Source: UBA1952 sp965246765 (GTDB lineage: Bacteria; Bacteroidota; Bacteroidia; Chitinophagales; Chitinophagaceae). From it: DNA of 64,000 nucleotides. The notes below the pieces were generated by a model. It was not told the origin of the DNA and did no database searches. It saw only the letters and a list, made by a program, of their open reading frames with translations. The DNA is taken from positions 620,001 through 684,000 of the forward strand of contig CBDFFJ010000005.1 of the NCBI GenBank assembly GCA_965246765.1, given 5' to 3'. Below are positions 39,711-49,513 of this stretch, in pieces. The position numbers and the translations under genes are program-made. Every line of letters starts with the position of its first letter. Position 1 is the first letter of the stretch.

Positions 39711-41915
39711 TCAAGCCTCCCGCATCCGCCCCCAATGCGCAATCGCAAAGCGGATTTCCGCATAGCTGAATTCGCCCGGCAGCGCATCCTTAATAGGCCG
39801 CAGCATCTTCGCGCCTTTCTCCTCAATCACCGGGATAATCATCGCCAGCCGCTCGTCGGCAACAAGCTCGCGAACCGAAACTTCGCCGGAGAGAATGAAC
39901 GCTGCTAAGTGCTCCTGAATCGTTTCTTCCTGCTTGCCACGCATCGCCACAATTTCTTCTGAAGAATGCCCCTGCCGGAAGAGTTCCAGCGTCTGCTGAT
40001 AAGTAATGCTCTTCACAGAAGATGATACAACGCTTTCCCGCGGCGCACTCCGCTCTGCCCGCAGCTTCTTAGGTGCCTTCTCCGAAATGCGCGAGCGCAA
40101 ATCATGCTGAAAAGCATAATCCCGCAGCACATCCAGAAAAGCATCGCCATAGCGCGCCAGCTTCACCTCACCGAAGCCGGAAATCTGTAGCAGGCCTTCA
40201 TTGTCTAGGGGAATGTAGTAAGCCAACTCCACCAGCGTAGCATCCGAGAAAATGGTAAAAGCCGGCACGCCCTGCGCATCCGCAAGCCGCTTGCGCGCTG
40301 CTTTCAGCGATTCCAATAAAGCAGGATGTTCCAGCTTCAACTCCTGCCCGACCGCCACGCCGCGCGCCGGTTTGTCTTCTACAATCTTCATCGCAGAAAT
40401 GAGCATAACCTTCTCTTCGCCTTTCAAAACCTTCCAGCTTTTTTCCGTCAGGTGAACGACCGGATAGAAATCCGCCGTCTGCTTCAGATAATCCAGTTGA
40501 ATCAGCTCGCGGCCATAGTTCAGCCATTGCGCCTTGCTCGTAGCCGCGCCCACGCCGAAGGTTTTTAAGGAATGATGCTCAGGACGCACTTTAGAAGCAT
40601 TGCCTTTCAAAACTTCCACTACATAGTGCAGCCCAAAACGACCATCCAATCTTGCCACCGCCGATAGCATCATTTGCGCAGGCAGCGTGGCGTCCGCCCG
40701 CTCGTATTGCGTGCGGCATACATCGCAGGAGCCGCAGTTATCCGGCGCTTCTTCTCCGAAATAATTCAGCAGGTATTTCCGGCGGCAGGTGGTGATGGTG
40801 CAGAAGCGAGCCATCTCATCCAGTTTCTTTTCCAGGATGCGCGTTTGCGCGGGATTGTCCGGGATGTTGCAGAAGCCGCGCAGCTTGCTCACATCCGCAA
40901 AGGAGTAAAACAGAATAGCGTCGCTTGGCAATCCGTCGCGACCGGCGCGGCCCGTTTCCTGATAATAGCCCTCAATATTCTTTGGCATATCCGCGTGCAG
41001 CACAAAGCGGACATTGCTCTTGTCAATGCCCATCCCGAAGGCAATCGTAGCCACTACAATGCGGACATCGTCGCGTAAAAAGGCTTCCTGCGTGGCGTCG
41101 CGTTCTTCTTTCAATAATCCCGCATGATAGGCTTTGGCGTTGAAGCCTGTGGCTTGTAAATCCGCAGCCAGCGCCTCCGTGCCGTTCCGGGAAAGACAAT
41201 AGATAATCCCGCTGTCGCCCTTGTGCGCATTCAGGTAAGCGACAATCTGGTCGGTGTGGCGCTTCTTGGGCAAAACCTGATAAAAAATATTGGGCCGGTT
41301 GAAGGAATGCTCAAAAACCTTGTAATCCCGCAGCCGCAGCTTCTGGATGATGTCGTCCTTCGTCAGGTTGTCCGCCGTAGCCGTCAGGGCTACCACCGGC
41401 ACGCCCGGCAAGGCCGTCTTCAATTCGCCAAGGGCCAGATATTCCGGGCGGAAGTCGTGGCCCCATTGGGAGATGCAATGCGCCTCATCTATCGCCACCA
41501 GCGCAATCTTCTGCTTCTGCAGAAATTCTATAAAGCCGCCATTCCCAATCAAGCGCTCCGGTGCTACATACAGCAGCTTCAGCTCGCCCGCCTTCATCCG
41601 CCACAAGACGCTGTTCTGCTCTTCTGAAGATTGCGAAGAATTGAGAAAGGCCGCCGAAATGCCATTTTGCTTCAGCGCGTCCACTTGGTCTTTCATCAGG
41701 GCAATGAGCGGGCTTACTACCACCGTCGCGCCATCCATCAGTAAGGCCGGAAGCTGGAAGCAAATACTCTTTCCGCCGCCCGTAGGCATCAGCACCACGG
41801 TATCTTGCCCGGAAATGATGTGCCGGATTATCTCCTCCTGGCCGGGACGAAATTCGGAATAGCCGAAGTGGCGGTGCAGGGCTTCCTGCAATTGAACGGG
41901 GGAGATAGCGGTCAT
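39711..41915 (-). CDS. recQ: ATP-dependent DNA helicase RecQ
   Basis: A 734-residue 3'-5' helicase. Walker A is PTGGGKSICF, the DEAH box is IDEAHCISQWGHDF, and the helicase C-terminal motif is QETGRAGRDGLPSD. A zinc-binding domain follows (CTITTCRRKYLL, then CGSCDVC), then the RQC winged helix and an HRDC domain near 530-610 (YIPLDNEGLLQISGFGEVKL). A further ~110-residue C-terminal helical extension follows. It unwinds recombination intermediates in genome maintenance. The start at 41915 is preceded by the near-consensus GACCTTTG. Confidence 0.95.
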   Translation of the reverse strand: MTAISPVQLQEALHRHFGYSEFRPGQEEIIRHIISGQDTVVLMPTGGGKSICFQLPALLMDGATVVVSPLIALMKDQVDALKQNGISAAFLNSSQSSEEQNSVLWRMKAGELKLLYVAPERLIGNGGFIEFLQKQKIALVAIDEAHCISQWGHDFRPEYLALGELKTALPGVPVVALTATADNLTKDDIIQKLRLRDYKVFEHSFNRPNIFYQVLPKKRHTDQIVAYLNAHKGDSGIIYCLSRNGTEALAADLQATGFNAKAYHAGLLKEERDATQEAFLRDDVRIVVATIAFGMGIDKSNVRFVLHADMPKNIEGYYQETGRAGRDGLPSDAILFYSFADVSKLRGFCNIPDNPAQTRILEKKLDEMARFCTITTCRRKYLLNYFGEEAPDNCGSCDVCRTQYERADATLPAQMMLSAVARLDGRFGLHYVVEVLKGNASKVRPEHHSLKTFGVGAATSKAQWLNYGRELIQLDYLKQTADFYPVVHLTEKSWKVLKGEEKVMLISAMKIVEDKPARGVAVGQELKLEHPALLESLKAARKRLADAQGVPAFTIFSDATLVELAYYIPLDNEGLLQISGFGEVKLARYGDAFLDVLRDYAFQHDLRSRISEKAPKKLRAERSAPRESVVSSSVKSITYQQTLELFRQGHSSEEIVAMRGKQEETIQEHLAAFILSGEVSVRELVADERLAMIIPVIEEKGAKMLRPIKDALPGEFSYAEIRFAIAHWGRMREA

Positions 41916-41918
41916 AGC

Positions 41919-43250
41919 TCAATTCAAAGGTCTCACACGCATCCTGCGTACAAGATGCAAAGTTGCCAGGAAGGGCAATACCCAAAAGACCCGTGCCTCG
42001 TAACGGCTCACCACCGTTCCAAAGGTGGCAGTGATGGCAGCGTTAAGCAGTAAAAAGATGATAGTCAGGCGCATCATTCCATAAAGTGCTTCCTGCGGGC
42101 CCGGCCATAAAAGCACTGTCAGGCATGTTGCGAGTGCAAATACTACAATGAGCATGTTCCATGGCGTCAGCTTCAGGTTTTTGCTTTGCTGCTGTGAAGT
42201 ATTGTACTCTTTGAGCTCGTTGCAACTGTACTTTTCAATGGCTTCGTAGGGACTTGTGCCGGGCCCAAGCTGCGCCAGCTCGTCGCCGACATAGATCAAT
42301 GGCAGTTGCCTCAGCGTGGCCTCAGCGTTTTTTACAATGTGAAGTGCCAGGTATTTCGGGGTAAAGAGTGTGCGACGGATAATGCGCGTGTATTCAGCTT
42401 CTGTAGCCTGCCAGCCGCCCGCAGCGTAGAGCGCACTTCCACTGTCCCACATAAATACCCACTGCCGGTCGGGCAGCCTGCCTTTGAATGCGCAAAGCGT
42501 GGACGGCTCCGTCGGACAATGTTCATTCACATAAACATCTGCTATCCCGTTCTCCATCATCCTGCTCATGATAAATACGTGCGATGCCGCACTGGGCCGG
42601 AAACCACGGCCTGCGATGGCATTCATGGCGGAAAGACTGAGCCAGCCCGCTGCACTTATGGACAGCAATATGATCCCAGCGCGCATTATTGCCCCGTTGC
42701 GCGTTCTCAGCGCATAAGCAATGAGCAGCAATGACAGCAGAATGCCCATCATAAGATTGGAATTGTGAAGGAGCATGCACCCGAGTATCAATATGTAAAG
42801 CAGCCAGCGGGCGGTCACGCTGCACGTCACCCATATCAGGATGCACAGAGAGAGCAGCATTACCGGCGTGAATATGTCTGGCATGATCTCACCCGCCGTC
42901 CAGCCGGCGCTCGTGGCCAGGCCCATCAGCAGCATCACTGCGATGAATTTAACGCGACTGAATCCGGTGTACCATGCATGATGCGTGATTGTAAACAGGA
43001 GCGCGGAAACGACAAGCGCCTGCGCCGCGACTACCCCCCAGAGCGTGGCGCCATTCAGCGATGCGACTCTGATAAAGGCACTGTAAGTCACCGGCCGGTC
43101 TATCGGCACAAACAGTGTGTAGCTATTGCTGATATAGCCGCCGCTGTCTGCTGTCACCAGTGGAAAACCATTGTAAAACGCCGGTATCAGCAGGCAGAGC
43201 GCGCCTAATATGATGTCTGGAATAAACGGGCGAACGGTGCGGAGCGTCAT
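41919..43250 (-). CDS. Polytopic membrane protein, possible glycosyltransferase-like
   Basis: A 443-residue protein with around ten hydrophobic helices. After the first helix comes an acidic loop with ADSGGYISNS, a position where GT-C glycosyltransferases often carry a conserved Asp. The remainder gives no family signature I can name, so function is unassigned. The open frame continues upstream to 44276, but that part is antisense to the flavin reductase and its sequence is not membrane-like. I start at the ATG 43250, with a near-consensus box TACCTTGG before it. The stop is four bases before the recQ ATG region. Confidence 0.6.
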   Translation of the reverse strand: MTLRTVRPFIPDIILGALCLLIPAFYNGFPLVTADSGGYISNSYTLFVPIDRPVTYSAFIRVASLNGATLWGVVAAQALVVSALLFTITHHAWYTGFSRVKFIAVMLLMGLATSAGWTAGEIMPDIFTPVMLLSLCILIWVTCSVTARWLLYILILGCMLLHNSNLMMGILLSLLLIAYALRTRNGAIMRAGIILLSISAAGWLSLSAMNAIAGRGFRPSAASHVFIMSRMMENGIADVYVNEHCPTEPSTLCAFKGRLPDRQWVFMWDSGSALYAAGGWQATEAEYTRIIRRTLFTPKYLALHIVKNAEATLRQLPLIYVGDELAQLGPGTSPYEAIEKYSCNELKEYNTSQQQSKNLKLTPWNMLIVVFALATCLTVLLWPGPQEALYGMMRLTIIFLLLNAAITATFGTVVSRYEARVFWVLPFLATLHLVRRMRVRPLN

Positions 43251-43343
43251 GAAGCGGCAGCCAAGGTAGGGCAAAGAAAACGCCGTTCTGCGCATATAAT
43301 TGCCTCCACCCGCCGCCGCCGTAACTTGCGCGCACAACGCACT

Positions 43344-44225
43344 ATGAAAGTCACTCCCGGCGACGTAAAGACCGCGCAGCTCCATGCTTTTCTGCTTGGA
43401 GCCATAGCACCACGTCCTATTTGCTTCGCCTCCACCATTGATGCCGAAGGACGGCCCAACCTCTCCCCGTTTTCCTTTTTCAATGTCTTCGGCTCTAAGC
43501 CGCCGGTGCTCATTTTTTCTCCTGCCCGCCGCGTGCGCGACAACAGCATCAAGCATACGCTGGAAAATATCTACGCCACTAAAGAAGTGGTGATCAATGT
43601 CGTGTCTTACAACATCGTGCAGCAAATGAGCCTTGCTTCCTGCGAATATCCCCTGGGCGTAGATGAGTTTGCCAAGGCCGGGTTTACTGCCTTGCCTTCC
43701 GATATGGTGAAGCCATTCCGCGTAGCGGAAAGCCCAGCCCAGCTGGAATGCCGCGTACAGCAGGTGATAGAGACGGGCACAGAAGGCGGGGCAGGCAACC
43801 TGATTATCTGCGAGCTCCTGTGCATGCACGTCAATGATGACGTGCTCACCGAAAGCGGCAGCATTGACCCGCACAAAATTGACCTGGTTGCCCGCATGGG
43901 CGGCGATTATTATTGCCGGGCCTCCGGCGCAGCAGTATTTACCGTGCCCAAGCCCAACATGCAGCTGGGTATCGGCGTGGACGCCCTGCCGGAAGGTATC
44001 CGCCACAGCACTGTGCTCACTGGCAATAATCTCGGGATGCTTGGAAACAGCACCAGCCTGCCGGTGGTCACCGAGCCGGTGTATGACGATCGGCTGTCGC
44101 AGATTCTGCGCGATTTTGATACTGATGACCTGGGCCTTGCGCACCAGCTGCATCTGTATGCGAAAGAATTGCTGGATGCCGGCGACGTAAGCAAAGCCTG
44201 GAGCGTATTGCTTGCCAGCGAATAA
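43344..44225 (+). CDS. Flavin reductase family protein (FMN-binding split barrel)
   Basis: 293 residues. The N-terminal ~200 residues are the FMN-binding split-barrel of flavin reductases (GAIAPRPICFASTIDAEGRPN, then LSPFSFFNVFGSKPP, then IYATKEVVINVV). The C-terminal extension (~200-293) is found in many Bacteroidota homologues. Substrates of this group are not established. The in-frame TTG at 43326 is part of a degenerate -7 box, so I use the ATG at 43344. Confidence 0.85.
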   Translation: MKVTPGDVKTAQLHAFLLGAIAPRPICFASTIDAEGRPNLSPFSFFNVFGSKPPVLIFSPARRVRDNSIKHTLENIYATKEVVINVVSYNIVQQMSLASCEYPLGVDEFAKAGFTALPSDMVKPFRVAESPAQLECRVQQVIETGTEGGAGNLIICELLCMHVNDDVLTESGSIDPHKIDLVARMGGDYYCRASGAAVFTVPKPNMQLGIGVDALPEGIRHSTVLTGNNLGMLGNSTSLPVVTEPVYDDRLSQILRDFDTDDLGLAHQLHLYAKELLDAGDVSKAWSVLLASE

Positions 44226-44304
44226 GATGCCCGCGTTTCCAGCGGCGTGCTGCAAGCCATGCCGTCCTGCTTTCATCCTACGCTATCCAACTTATCTTTA
44301 CCCC

Positions 44305-44865
44305 ATGTCGTTATACCGCTTTCGCGTTTATTGGGAAGAAGATGACCTGACTTATCGGGATATTGAGGTGCTGGACACACAGACACTCGCTGATTTTCAC
44401 GGCGCTATGCTGAAAGCTTACGAGTTTGACGGGAAGCACGTGGCTTCTTTTTATGAAAGCAATGATCGTTGGGAAAGGGGGCGGAAGTTTTCTTCTGACG
44501 TACTGAGCAATAAGAAAGACGCGCCCGCGCTGTCTATGCTGAAGACACCGGTGGCCGCGCTCATTTCTACGCCCGGCCAGAAGTTTGTCTATGAGTACGA
44601 TCCGGCCAAAATGTGGACCTTTCTGGTAGAGCTTATCGGCATCTCTAAAGACGAAAACCCAAAGAAAGCCTACCCGCTCATCATCCGCAAAGAAGGCGTC
44701 GGGCCGGCTCAATACGGCGTGAAAGGCCTCACCCCCGAAAAGATGATGCAGGTGGAAGAGGCCTATGACCTGAGCGCAGACGAGATGGCCGAAGGCTTCG
44801 GCTCGGAGGGGGACGGCGGTAGCGAAGGCGCCGAAGAGAGCTATGCAGACAGCGGAGAGGAATAA
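44305..44865 (+). CDS. pRiA4b ORF-3-like protein with acidic tail
   Basis: A 186-residue protein. The start LYRFRVYWEEDDLTYRDIEV and the region LADFHGAMLKAYEFDGKHVA are typical of the plasmid pRiA4b ORF-3-like fold. The C terminus is an acidic low-complexity run of Glu, Gly and Ser. Function unknown. The ATG lies 4 bases after the near-consensus box TATCTTTA. The gene overlaps miaA by 23 bases, so the two are translationally linked. Confidence 0.75.
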   Translation: MSLYRFRVYWEEDDLTYRDIEVLDTQTLADFHGAMLKAYEFDGKHVASFYESNDRWERGRKFSSDVLSNKKDAPALSMLKTPVAALISTPGQKFVYEYDPAKMWTFLVELIGISKDENPKKAYPLIIRKEGVGPAQYGVKGLTPEKMMQVEEAYDLSADEMAEGFGSEGDGGSEGAEESYADSGEE

Positions 44866-45736
44866 GACGCTCATCGTGATTGCCGGGCCAACGGCTTCCG
44901 GCAAAACGGCGGCGGCCATTGAGCTGGCCCTGCGGCTCGGCACCTCTATTATCTCTGCGGACTCCCGTCAATGCTATCAGGGAATGGCAATAGGCACTGC
45001 CCAGCCATCCCCGGAAGATCTGGCAGCGGTAAAGCATTACTTCGTCAACGAATTTTCCGTCACTAAGCCCCAGACGGCAGCGGGCTTTGAGCGCCTTGCC
45101 CTTGGCTGGCTGAAGGAAATATTTTCGCAGCACGATACTGCGATCGCTTGCGGCGGTACCGGCCTTTATATCCGCGCGCTTTGCGAAGGACTCGATGAAA
45201 TGCCTGAAGCCGACGCAGCGATTTTGGCAGGAGTAGAAACGGGCTATCAGCATGGCGGCCTTGACTGGCTGCAGGAAACGCTCCGGCGGGAAGATCCGCT
45301 ATTTGCCGAAGGCCCTGAATGGCATAATCCGGCACGTCTGCTACGGGCATTATCGTTTAAACGTGCCACCGGCAAGAGCATTCTGGAATTTCGCAGCGGT
45401 GAACGCAAGGAGCGGCCTTTCCGCATTCTGAAGTATGCGCTTGATGTGCCGCGGGAAGAATTGTATGAGCGCATCAATGCACGGACTCAGGCGATGATGT
45501 CTGCCGGCCTGCTTGACGAAGTGCGCGGAATGATGCCGTATCGCGGGCTGTCTCCCTTGCAGACAGTCGGCTATGCTGAGCTGTTTGATCATCTGGATGG
45601 CCTTATTGCCCTTGACCACGCGGTGAATAAGATCGCACAGCACACGCGCAATTATGCCAAACGGCAGCTTACCTGGTTTCGTAAAGACCCGGAGATACGC
45701 TGGATAAAAACGCCTGCTGAAATAGAAATCCGCTGA
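44843..45736 (+). CDS. miaA: tRNA dimethylallyltransferase
   Basis: 297 residues. It transfers a dimethylallyl group to N6 of A37 in tRNAs that read UNN codons. The P-loop GPTASGKT (15-22), the DSRQCYQGMAIGTAQP substrate block, the catalytic-region GGTGLYIRAL, and NYAKRQLTWFR near the C terminus are all present. It begins inside the 3' end of the pRiA4b ORF-3-like gene. The ATG sits in the sequence encoding the acidic tail. Confidence 0.95.
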   Translation: MQTAERNKTLIVIAGPTASGKTAAAIELALRLGTSIISADSRQCYQGMAIGTAQPSPEDLAAVKHYFVNEFSVTKPQTAAGFERLALGWLKEIFSQHDTAIACGGTGLYIRALCEGLDEMPEADAAILAGVETGYQHGGLDWLQETLRREDPLFAEGPEWHNPARLLRALSFKRATGKSILEFRSGERKERPFRILKYALDVPREELYERINARTQAMMSAGLLDEVRGMMPYRGLSPLQTVGYAELFDHLDGLIALDHAVNKIAQHTRNYAKRQLTWFRKDPEIRWIKTPAEIEIR

Positions 45737-45759
45737 GCCCGGGCCGCTTCCCTTTGTCC

Positions 45760-45767
45760 TATTTTTG
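45760..45767 (+). promoter_or_regulatory. -7 promoter box TATTTTTG of the GH3 gene
   Basis: Exact TAnnTTTG ending only 3 bases before the ATG at 45771; the alternative TTG start at 45765 is inside the box. This is the clearest candidate for a leaderless mRNA in the window. Confidence 0.55.
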
Positions 45768-45770
45768 AAG

Positions 45771-47459
45771 ATGCGTTCCTCTTTTATCATTTTACTGCTC
45801 ATGGTGCTTGCAGCCTGCACCGGGGCCCAGCCGCAACGCGCCAGCAAAAACCCGTTGGCCGGCATAGCCATCCGCCAACACTGGGTGGACAGCGTGTACA
45901 ATCAGCTGAATGAGAGCGAGCGTATCGGGCAGCTCTTTATGGTGGCAGCTTACAGCGGCGGCAAGAATGCTAACCAGCCTGCCATTGAAAAGCTGATACA
46001 GGCGCGCCAGATTGGCGGGCTCATCTTTATGCAGGGAGGCGCGGCGCGTCAGGCGAACCTTACCAACCGCTATCAGGGCATGGCGCAGGTGCCGCTGCTG
46101 CTTTCCATGGACGCCGAGTGGGGACTTGGCATGCGCCTGGACAGCATCATGAATCTGCCGCGGCAGATGATGCTTGGCGCCGCAAACGATACGGTTCTGG
46201 CTTATGAGATGGGGCGCATCGTGGCTGCCCAGTGCAAACGCCTGGGCGTGCATGTAAATTTTGCGCCGGTGGTGGACGTAAATAACAATCCGGCCAATCC
46301 CGTAATCAATGCGCGCTCTTTTGGCGAGGACAAGCTTAAAGTGACCCGCTTAGCCATTGCGTACATGCGCGGCATGCAGGAGAATGGCGTAATGGCCTGC
46401 GCCAAGCATTTTCCCGGCCACGGAGACGTGTCGGTGGACTCGCATAGCGACCTGCCGGTTATTTCAAAAAGCCGCGCGCAGCTTGATACGCTGGAGCTAT
46501 ATCCTTTTAAAGAGCTAATCAGGACGGGGGTGCAAAGTGTAATGGTAGCCCACCTGGCCGTTCCCGTGTTGGAGCCCGGCGCACATGTGCCCACCACGCT
46601 GTCAAAAAACACGGTAACTAATCTGCTGAAGACCGAGATGGGTTTCAAGGGCCTCGTCTTCACCGACGCGCTGGATATGAAGGGCGTCGCCAAATACTAT
46701 GAGCCGGGAGAAGTTGATGTGCGGGCATTCCTTGCCGGCAATGATGTGCTGCTCTTCTCGCAGGATGTGCCCACAGGAATTTCTAAGATCAAAGCCGCGA
46801 TAGCCGCTGGCAAAGTAACGCCTGCAGAGCTGGAGATCCGGGTTAAAAAGATCCTGACAGCCAAGTACAATGCAGGCCTGGCGCATTTTAAGCCCATCAG
46901 TACAGGAAACATTACGGCAGATATCAACCAGTACACTGCTGCCTTCAACGCGAAGGTTGCCGACGCCGCCATTACAGTTGCCCGCGACCAGAAGCGCCTG
47001 CTGCCGCTGAAGGGCAGGAGCTCAATAGCATACATAAGCGTAGGCGCCAAAGTTGACTCCACGCTGGAAAACTACCTGCGCGGGCTCTCGGGCAGCGCAA
47101 GCAGCGCCCAGGTAATGAGCGAGGCCGCAGGCGGCGGGGCTGCCGCGGCAGAAGCCATGCTTGGCCGCGTGCCCCACGACCTGATTATTGTCGCTGTGCA
47201 CGGCCTCAGCTTTTATCCCGGCAAAGATTACGGCATGGATGCGGCAACACTTGCCTTTCTTAAGAAAATGGCTGCCCGGCAGGATGTTATTGCGGTGGTG
47301 ATGGGCAATGCATACGCGCTCAGGTACGTTTGTGGCGCAGGCACGCTTATCTGCGGCTACGAGGACACGGATTGGGCGAACGGCGCACTGCTGCGACTGC
47401 TTGATGAAAGCATCAAGGCCAGGGGCAAATTACCGGTTACACCTTCTTGCCTGAAGTAG
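45771..47459 (+). CDS. Lipoprotein glycoside hydrolase family 3 (NagZ-like beta-N-acetylhexosaminidase)
   Basis: 562 residues with a lipoprotein signal (LAAC, C16). The GH3 catalytic domain (about 40-375) has the KHFPGHGDVSVDSH motif with the NagZ-type His/Asp dyad and the nucleophile D299 in VFTDALDM. A C-terminal GH3 domain follows to ~560. It probably trims N-acetylglucosamine from peptidoglycan fragments or chitin-like glycans at the envelope. The next gene encodes the beta-lactamase-like part with which this GH3 type is frequently fused in Bacteroidota. Confidence 0.88.
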   Translation: MRSSFIILLLMVLAACTGAQPQRASKNPLAGIAIRQHWVDSVYNQLNESERIGQLFMVAAYSGGKNANQPAIEKLIQARQIGGLIFMQGGAARQANLTNRYQGMAQVPLLLSMDAEWGLGMRLDSIMNLPRQMMLGAANDTVLAYEMGRIVAAQCKRLGVHVNFAPVVDVNNNPANPVINARSFGEDKLKVTRLAIAYMRGMQENGVMACAKHFPGHGDVSVDSHSDLPVISKSRAQLDTLELYPFKELIRTGVQSVMVAHLAVPVLEPGAHVPTTLSKNTVTNLLKTEMGFKGLVFTDALDMKGVAKYYEPGEVDVRAFLAGNDVLLFSQDVPTGISKIKAAIAAGKVTPAELEIRVKKILTAKYNAGLAHFKPISTGNITADINQYTAAFNAKVADAAITVARDQKRLLPLKGRSSIAYISVGAKVDSTLENYLRGLSGSASSAQVMSEAAGGGAAAAEAMLGRVPHDLIIVAVHGLSFYPGKDYGMDAATLAFLKKMAARQDVIAVVMGNAYALRYVCGAGTLICGYEDTDWANGALLRLLDESIKARGKLPVTPSCLK

Positions 47460-47487
47460 CGGCGCTTCTAAAAAGGTCAATCCGCTT

Positions 47488-48870
47488 ATGCTTCGCTGGT
47501 TTATTCTTCCGCTATTGCTGCTTTGGCTGAATGCCGGCGCACAGATTACTGTGATGTACCCCGAAGGACGCGGCGGCTCCGTCGCTGCGTCTGCCGGAAG
47601 CCCCGATGCATTGACCCCCGTTCAGTCGCTGGCAGAGGTAGGCATTGCGGATCCGTTTACCATTGCAAAGGCAGACGCCTTAGTGGAAAAGGCGATCGCT
47701 CAGGCTGCATTCCCGGGTTGCCGCGTTTTGGCGGCCAAAGGCGGAAAAGTTTTTTACGACAAATGCTTCGGTTATCTCACTTATGAGCGAACAGCTCCGG
47801 TAACTCCCTCTACCGTTTACGATCTGGCGTCGCTCACAAAAGTGGTAAGCACTACCCTTGCGGTGATGCGGCTCAGCGAGCTGCAGCGTATCAATATTGA
47901 CAAAACGCTCGGCGATTATCTGCCCTTTACCCGCGGTACCGACAAGGCCGCCTTGACACTGCGCGACCTGCTGCTGCATCAGGCGGGCCTGAAGGCCTGG
48001 ATCCCCTTCTATAAGTCGCTGCTTGACAGTGCAGGCGCCGTGCGCGATACGTTTTACCGCACAAAATGGGATGGCTGCTATCGCATACAGGTGGCAAAGG
48101 ATTTTTACCTGCGGGAAGACTATCCCGATACCATCTGGAGCCAGATTCTCGCCAGCCCACTGGAAAACAGGGGCCGCTATGTCTATTCCGATCTTGACTA
48201 TTATTTCCTCGCAGCCGTGGTTGAGAAGGTGACCGGCCAAGCCCTAAACAAGTATGTGTCCGAGCAGTTTTATACGCCGATGGGTCTCAGGATGATCGGT
48301 TATCTGCCATTGCAGTTCATCCGGCCAGACCTGATAGCCCCGACGGAATATGACGCTGCTTTTCGCCGCCAGCAGATAAAGGGCTTTGTACACGACCCCG
48401 GCGCGGCTATGCTGGGCGGCGTCGCCGGCCATGCAGGCGTATTTGCAACTGCGGGAGATGTCGCAGCCATTTTTCAGATGCTGCTTGCAGAAGGCTCCTG
48501 GCATGGCAAGCATTACTTTAAGCCGGAGACGGTGCGCTACTTTACGGGCTATGCCTCCGCCATCTCCCGCAGGGGCATAGGATTTGACAAGCCGACTGCA
48601 GACCGCTTTGATGCCGGACCCACGGCTACCCGCTGCAGCGGCTTCACCTTCGGCCATCAGGGCTTTACCGGCACCTGCGCCTGGGCAGATCCTGCGAGCG
48701 GCATTGTCTTCGTGTTTCTTTCAAACCGGGTTTATCCTAATGCGGAGAACGGGCTGATTAATAAGCTCAGCACACGCACTACGGTGCAGGATGCCCTATA
48801 TGAGGCGCTGCAGATTCCGGAAGACACGAGCCGGCCGACGGTGAAGCGGCAGCTGCTTTCCGGAAAATAA
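47488..48870 (+). CDS. Exported serine hydrolase (class C beta-lactamase/D-alanyl peptidase fold)
   Basis: 460 residues with a signal peptide (1-19). The domain from about 60 onward is beta-lactamase-like: SxxK is S115-L-T-K118, the YSDLDYYFL segment is the Tyr-containing second motif, and FGHQGFTGTCAWADP is the third (HQG/HTG) motif. The middle segment includes AGHAGVFATAGDVAAI. It is likely a periplasmic peptidase or esterase acting on cell-wall peptides. The stop of the GH3 gene is 28 bases upstream, consistent with one mRNA. Confidence 0.88.
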   Translation: MLRWFILPLLLLWLNAGAQITVMYPEGRGGSVAASAGSPDALTPVQSLAEVGIADPFTIAKADALVEKAIAQAAFPGCRVLAAKGGKVFYDKCFGYLTYERTAPVTPSTVYDLASLTKVVSTTLAVMRLSELQRINIDKTLGDYLPFTRGTDKAALTLRDLLLHQAGLKAWIPFYKSLLDSAGAVRDTFYRTKWDGCYRIQVAKDFYLREDYPDTIWSQILASPLENRGRYVYSDLDYYFLAAVVEKVTGQALNKYVSEQFYTPMGLRMIGYLPLQFIRPDLIAPTEYDAAFRRQQIKGFVHDPGAAMLGGVAGHAGVFATAGDVAAIFQMLLAEGSWHGKHYFKPETVRYFTGYASAISRRGIGFDKPTADRFDAGPTATRCSGFTFGHQGFTGTCAWADPASGIVFVFLSNRVYPNAENGLINKLSTRTTVQDALYEALQIPEDTSRPTVKRQLLSGK

Positions 48871-48871
48871 A

Positions 48872-48904
48872 GAAGCCCCGCCCTGAGGCGAAGCTTCCTT
48901 TTTT
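48872..48904 (+). terminator. Terminator after the serine hydrolase gene
   Basis: GAAGC / GCTTC outer stem (48872-48876 with 48893-48897) over an inner GCC / GGC pair, followed by a T tract. Two bases after the stop. Confidence 0.6.
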
Positions 48905-48926
48905 ACAAAGTGCTCATTCATGCACC

Positions 48927-49376
48927 TTAGTCTCTCACTTTAGAAAGTTGAACGCTTTGGGCTTCCTTTCCACGCTCTTGTATTTGTAGCGCGTAGAGCC
49001 CTTCGGGCAGTGATGATACATCAATGTCAAAGCGGCCGGCGCCGGCGCCGTATTGATAAGAGCGCACCAGCACGCCATTCAGATTCACTACAGATACTGT
49101 AACCGGTTGCGTAGTGACGTCTGAAAGGATGATGCGGGTGTAGGTAGCGGTGGGGTTTGGATAAACTTCCAGGATAGGGGCTGTGGTGCGCTGGTAAGTG
49201 CGACTAAGATTAGCATTGTGCTGCTGGTAGGCCGCGAAGCTTTCCGAAGTGGTTGGCGTGGTACCGCCTGTATAGTTGGGCGGACCGTACCGGTTGTTGA
49301 TATTGTCCGTCTCCTGCGCTGCGGCATTGAAGGTTAGCAGCATAGCAATTCCGGCATATTGTAACAGGCGTTTCAT
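48927..49376 (-). CDS. Small T9SS cargo protein
   Basis: A 149-residue protein: a signal peptide (about 1-21, ending NAAAQ), a short disordered middle region (about 22-70) and a T9SS type A sorting domain from ~70 (VYPNPTATYTRIIL, VNLNGVLVRSYQY, SLPEGLYALQIQ). It is little more than a signal, linker and sorting domain, so it is presumably an exported protein whose mature part is tiny or lost. It points away from the convergent serine hydrolase gene. Confidence 0.8.
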   Translation of the reverse strand: MKRLLQYAGIAMLLTFNAAAQETDNINNRYGPPNYTGGTTPTTSESFAAYQQHNANLSRTYQRTTAPILEVYPNPTATYTRIILSDVTTQPVTVSVVNLNGVLVRSYQYGAGAGRFDIDVSSLPEGLYALQIQERGKEAQSVQLSKVRD

Positions 49377-49513
49377 AGCGTTAGGGTTTGTTTGCCCTTG
49401 TAATTGTAAAGAGCATACCCCTGCGGGTGAAGGATTTGTTAGAAAGCCGGAATAATGAATGCTCCGGACTGATGCGACAAGCTTAGCATAGCGCGTTTTT
49501 CTGGAAAACAAAG

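Noticed and set aside
43251..44276. Upstream extension of the membrane-protein frame
   Set aside because: It is antisense to the flavin reductase gene, and the extra residues are not membrane-like.
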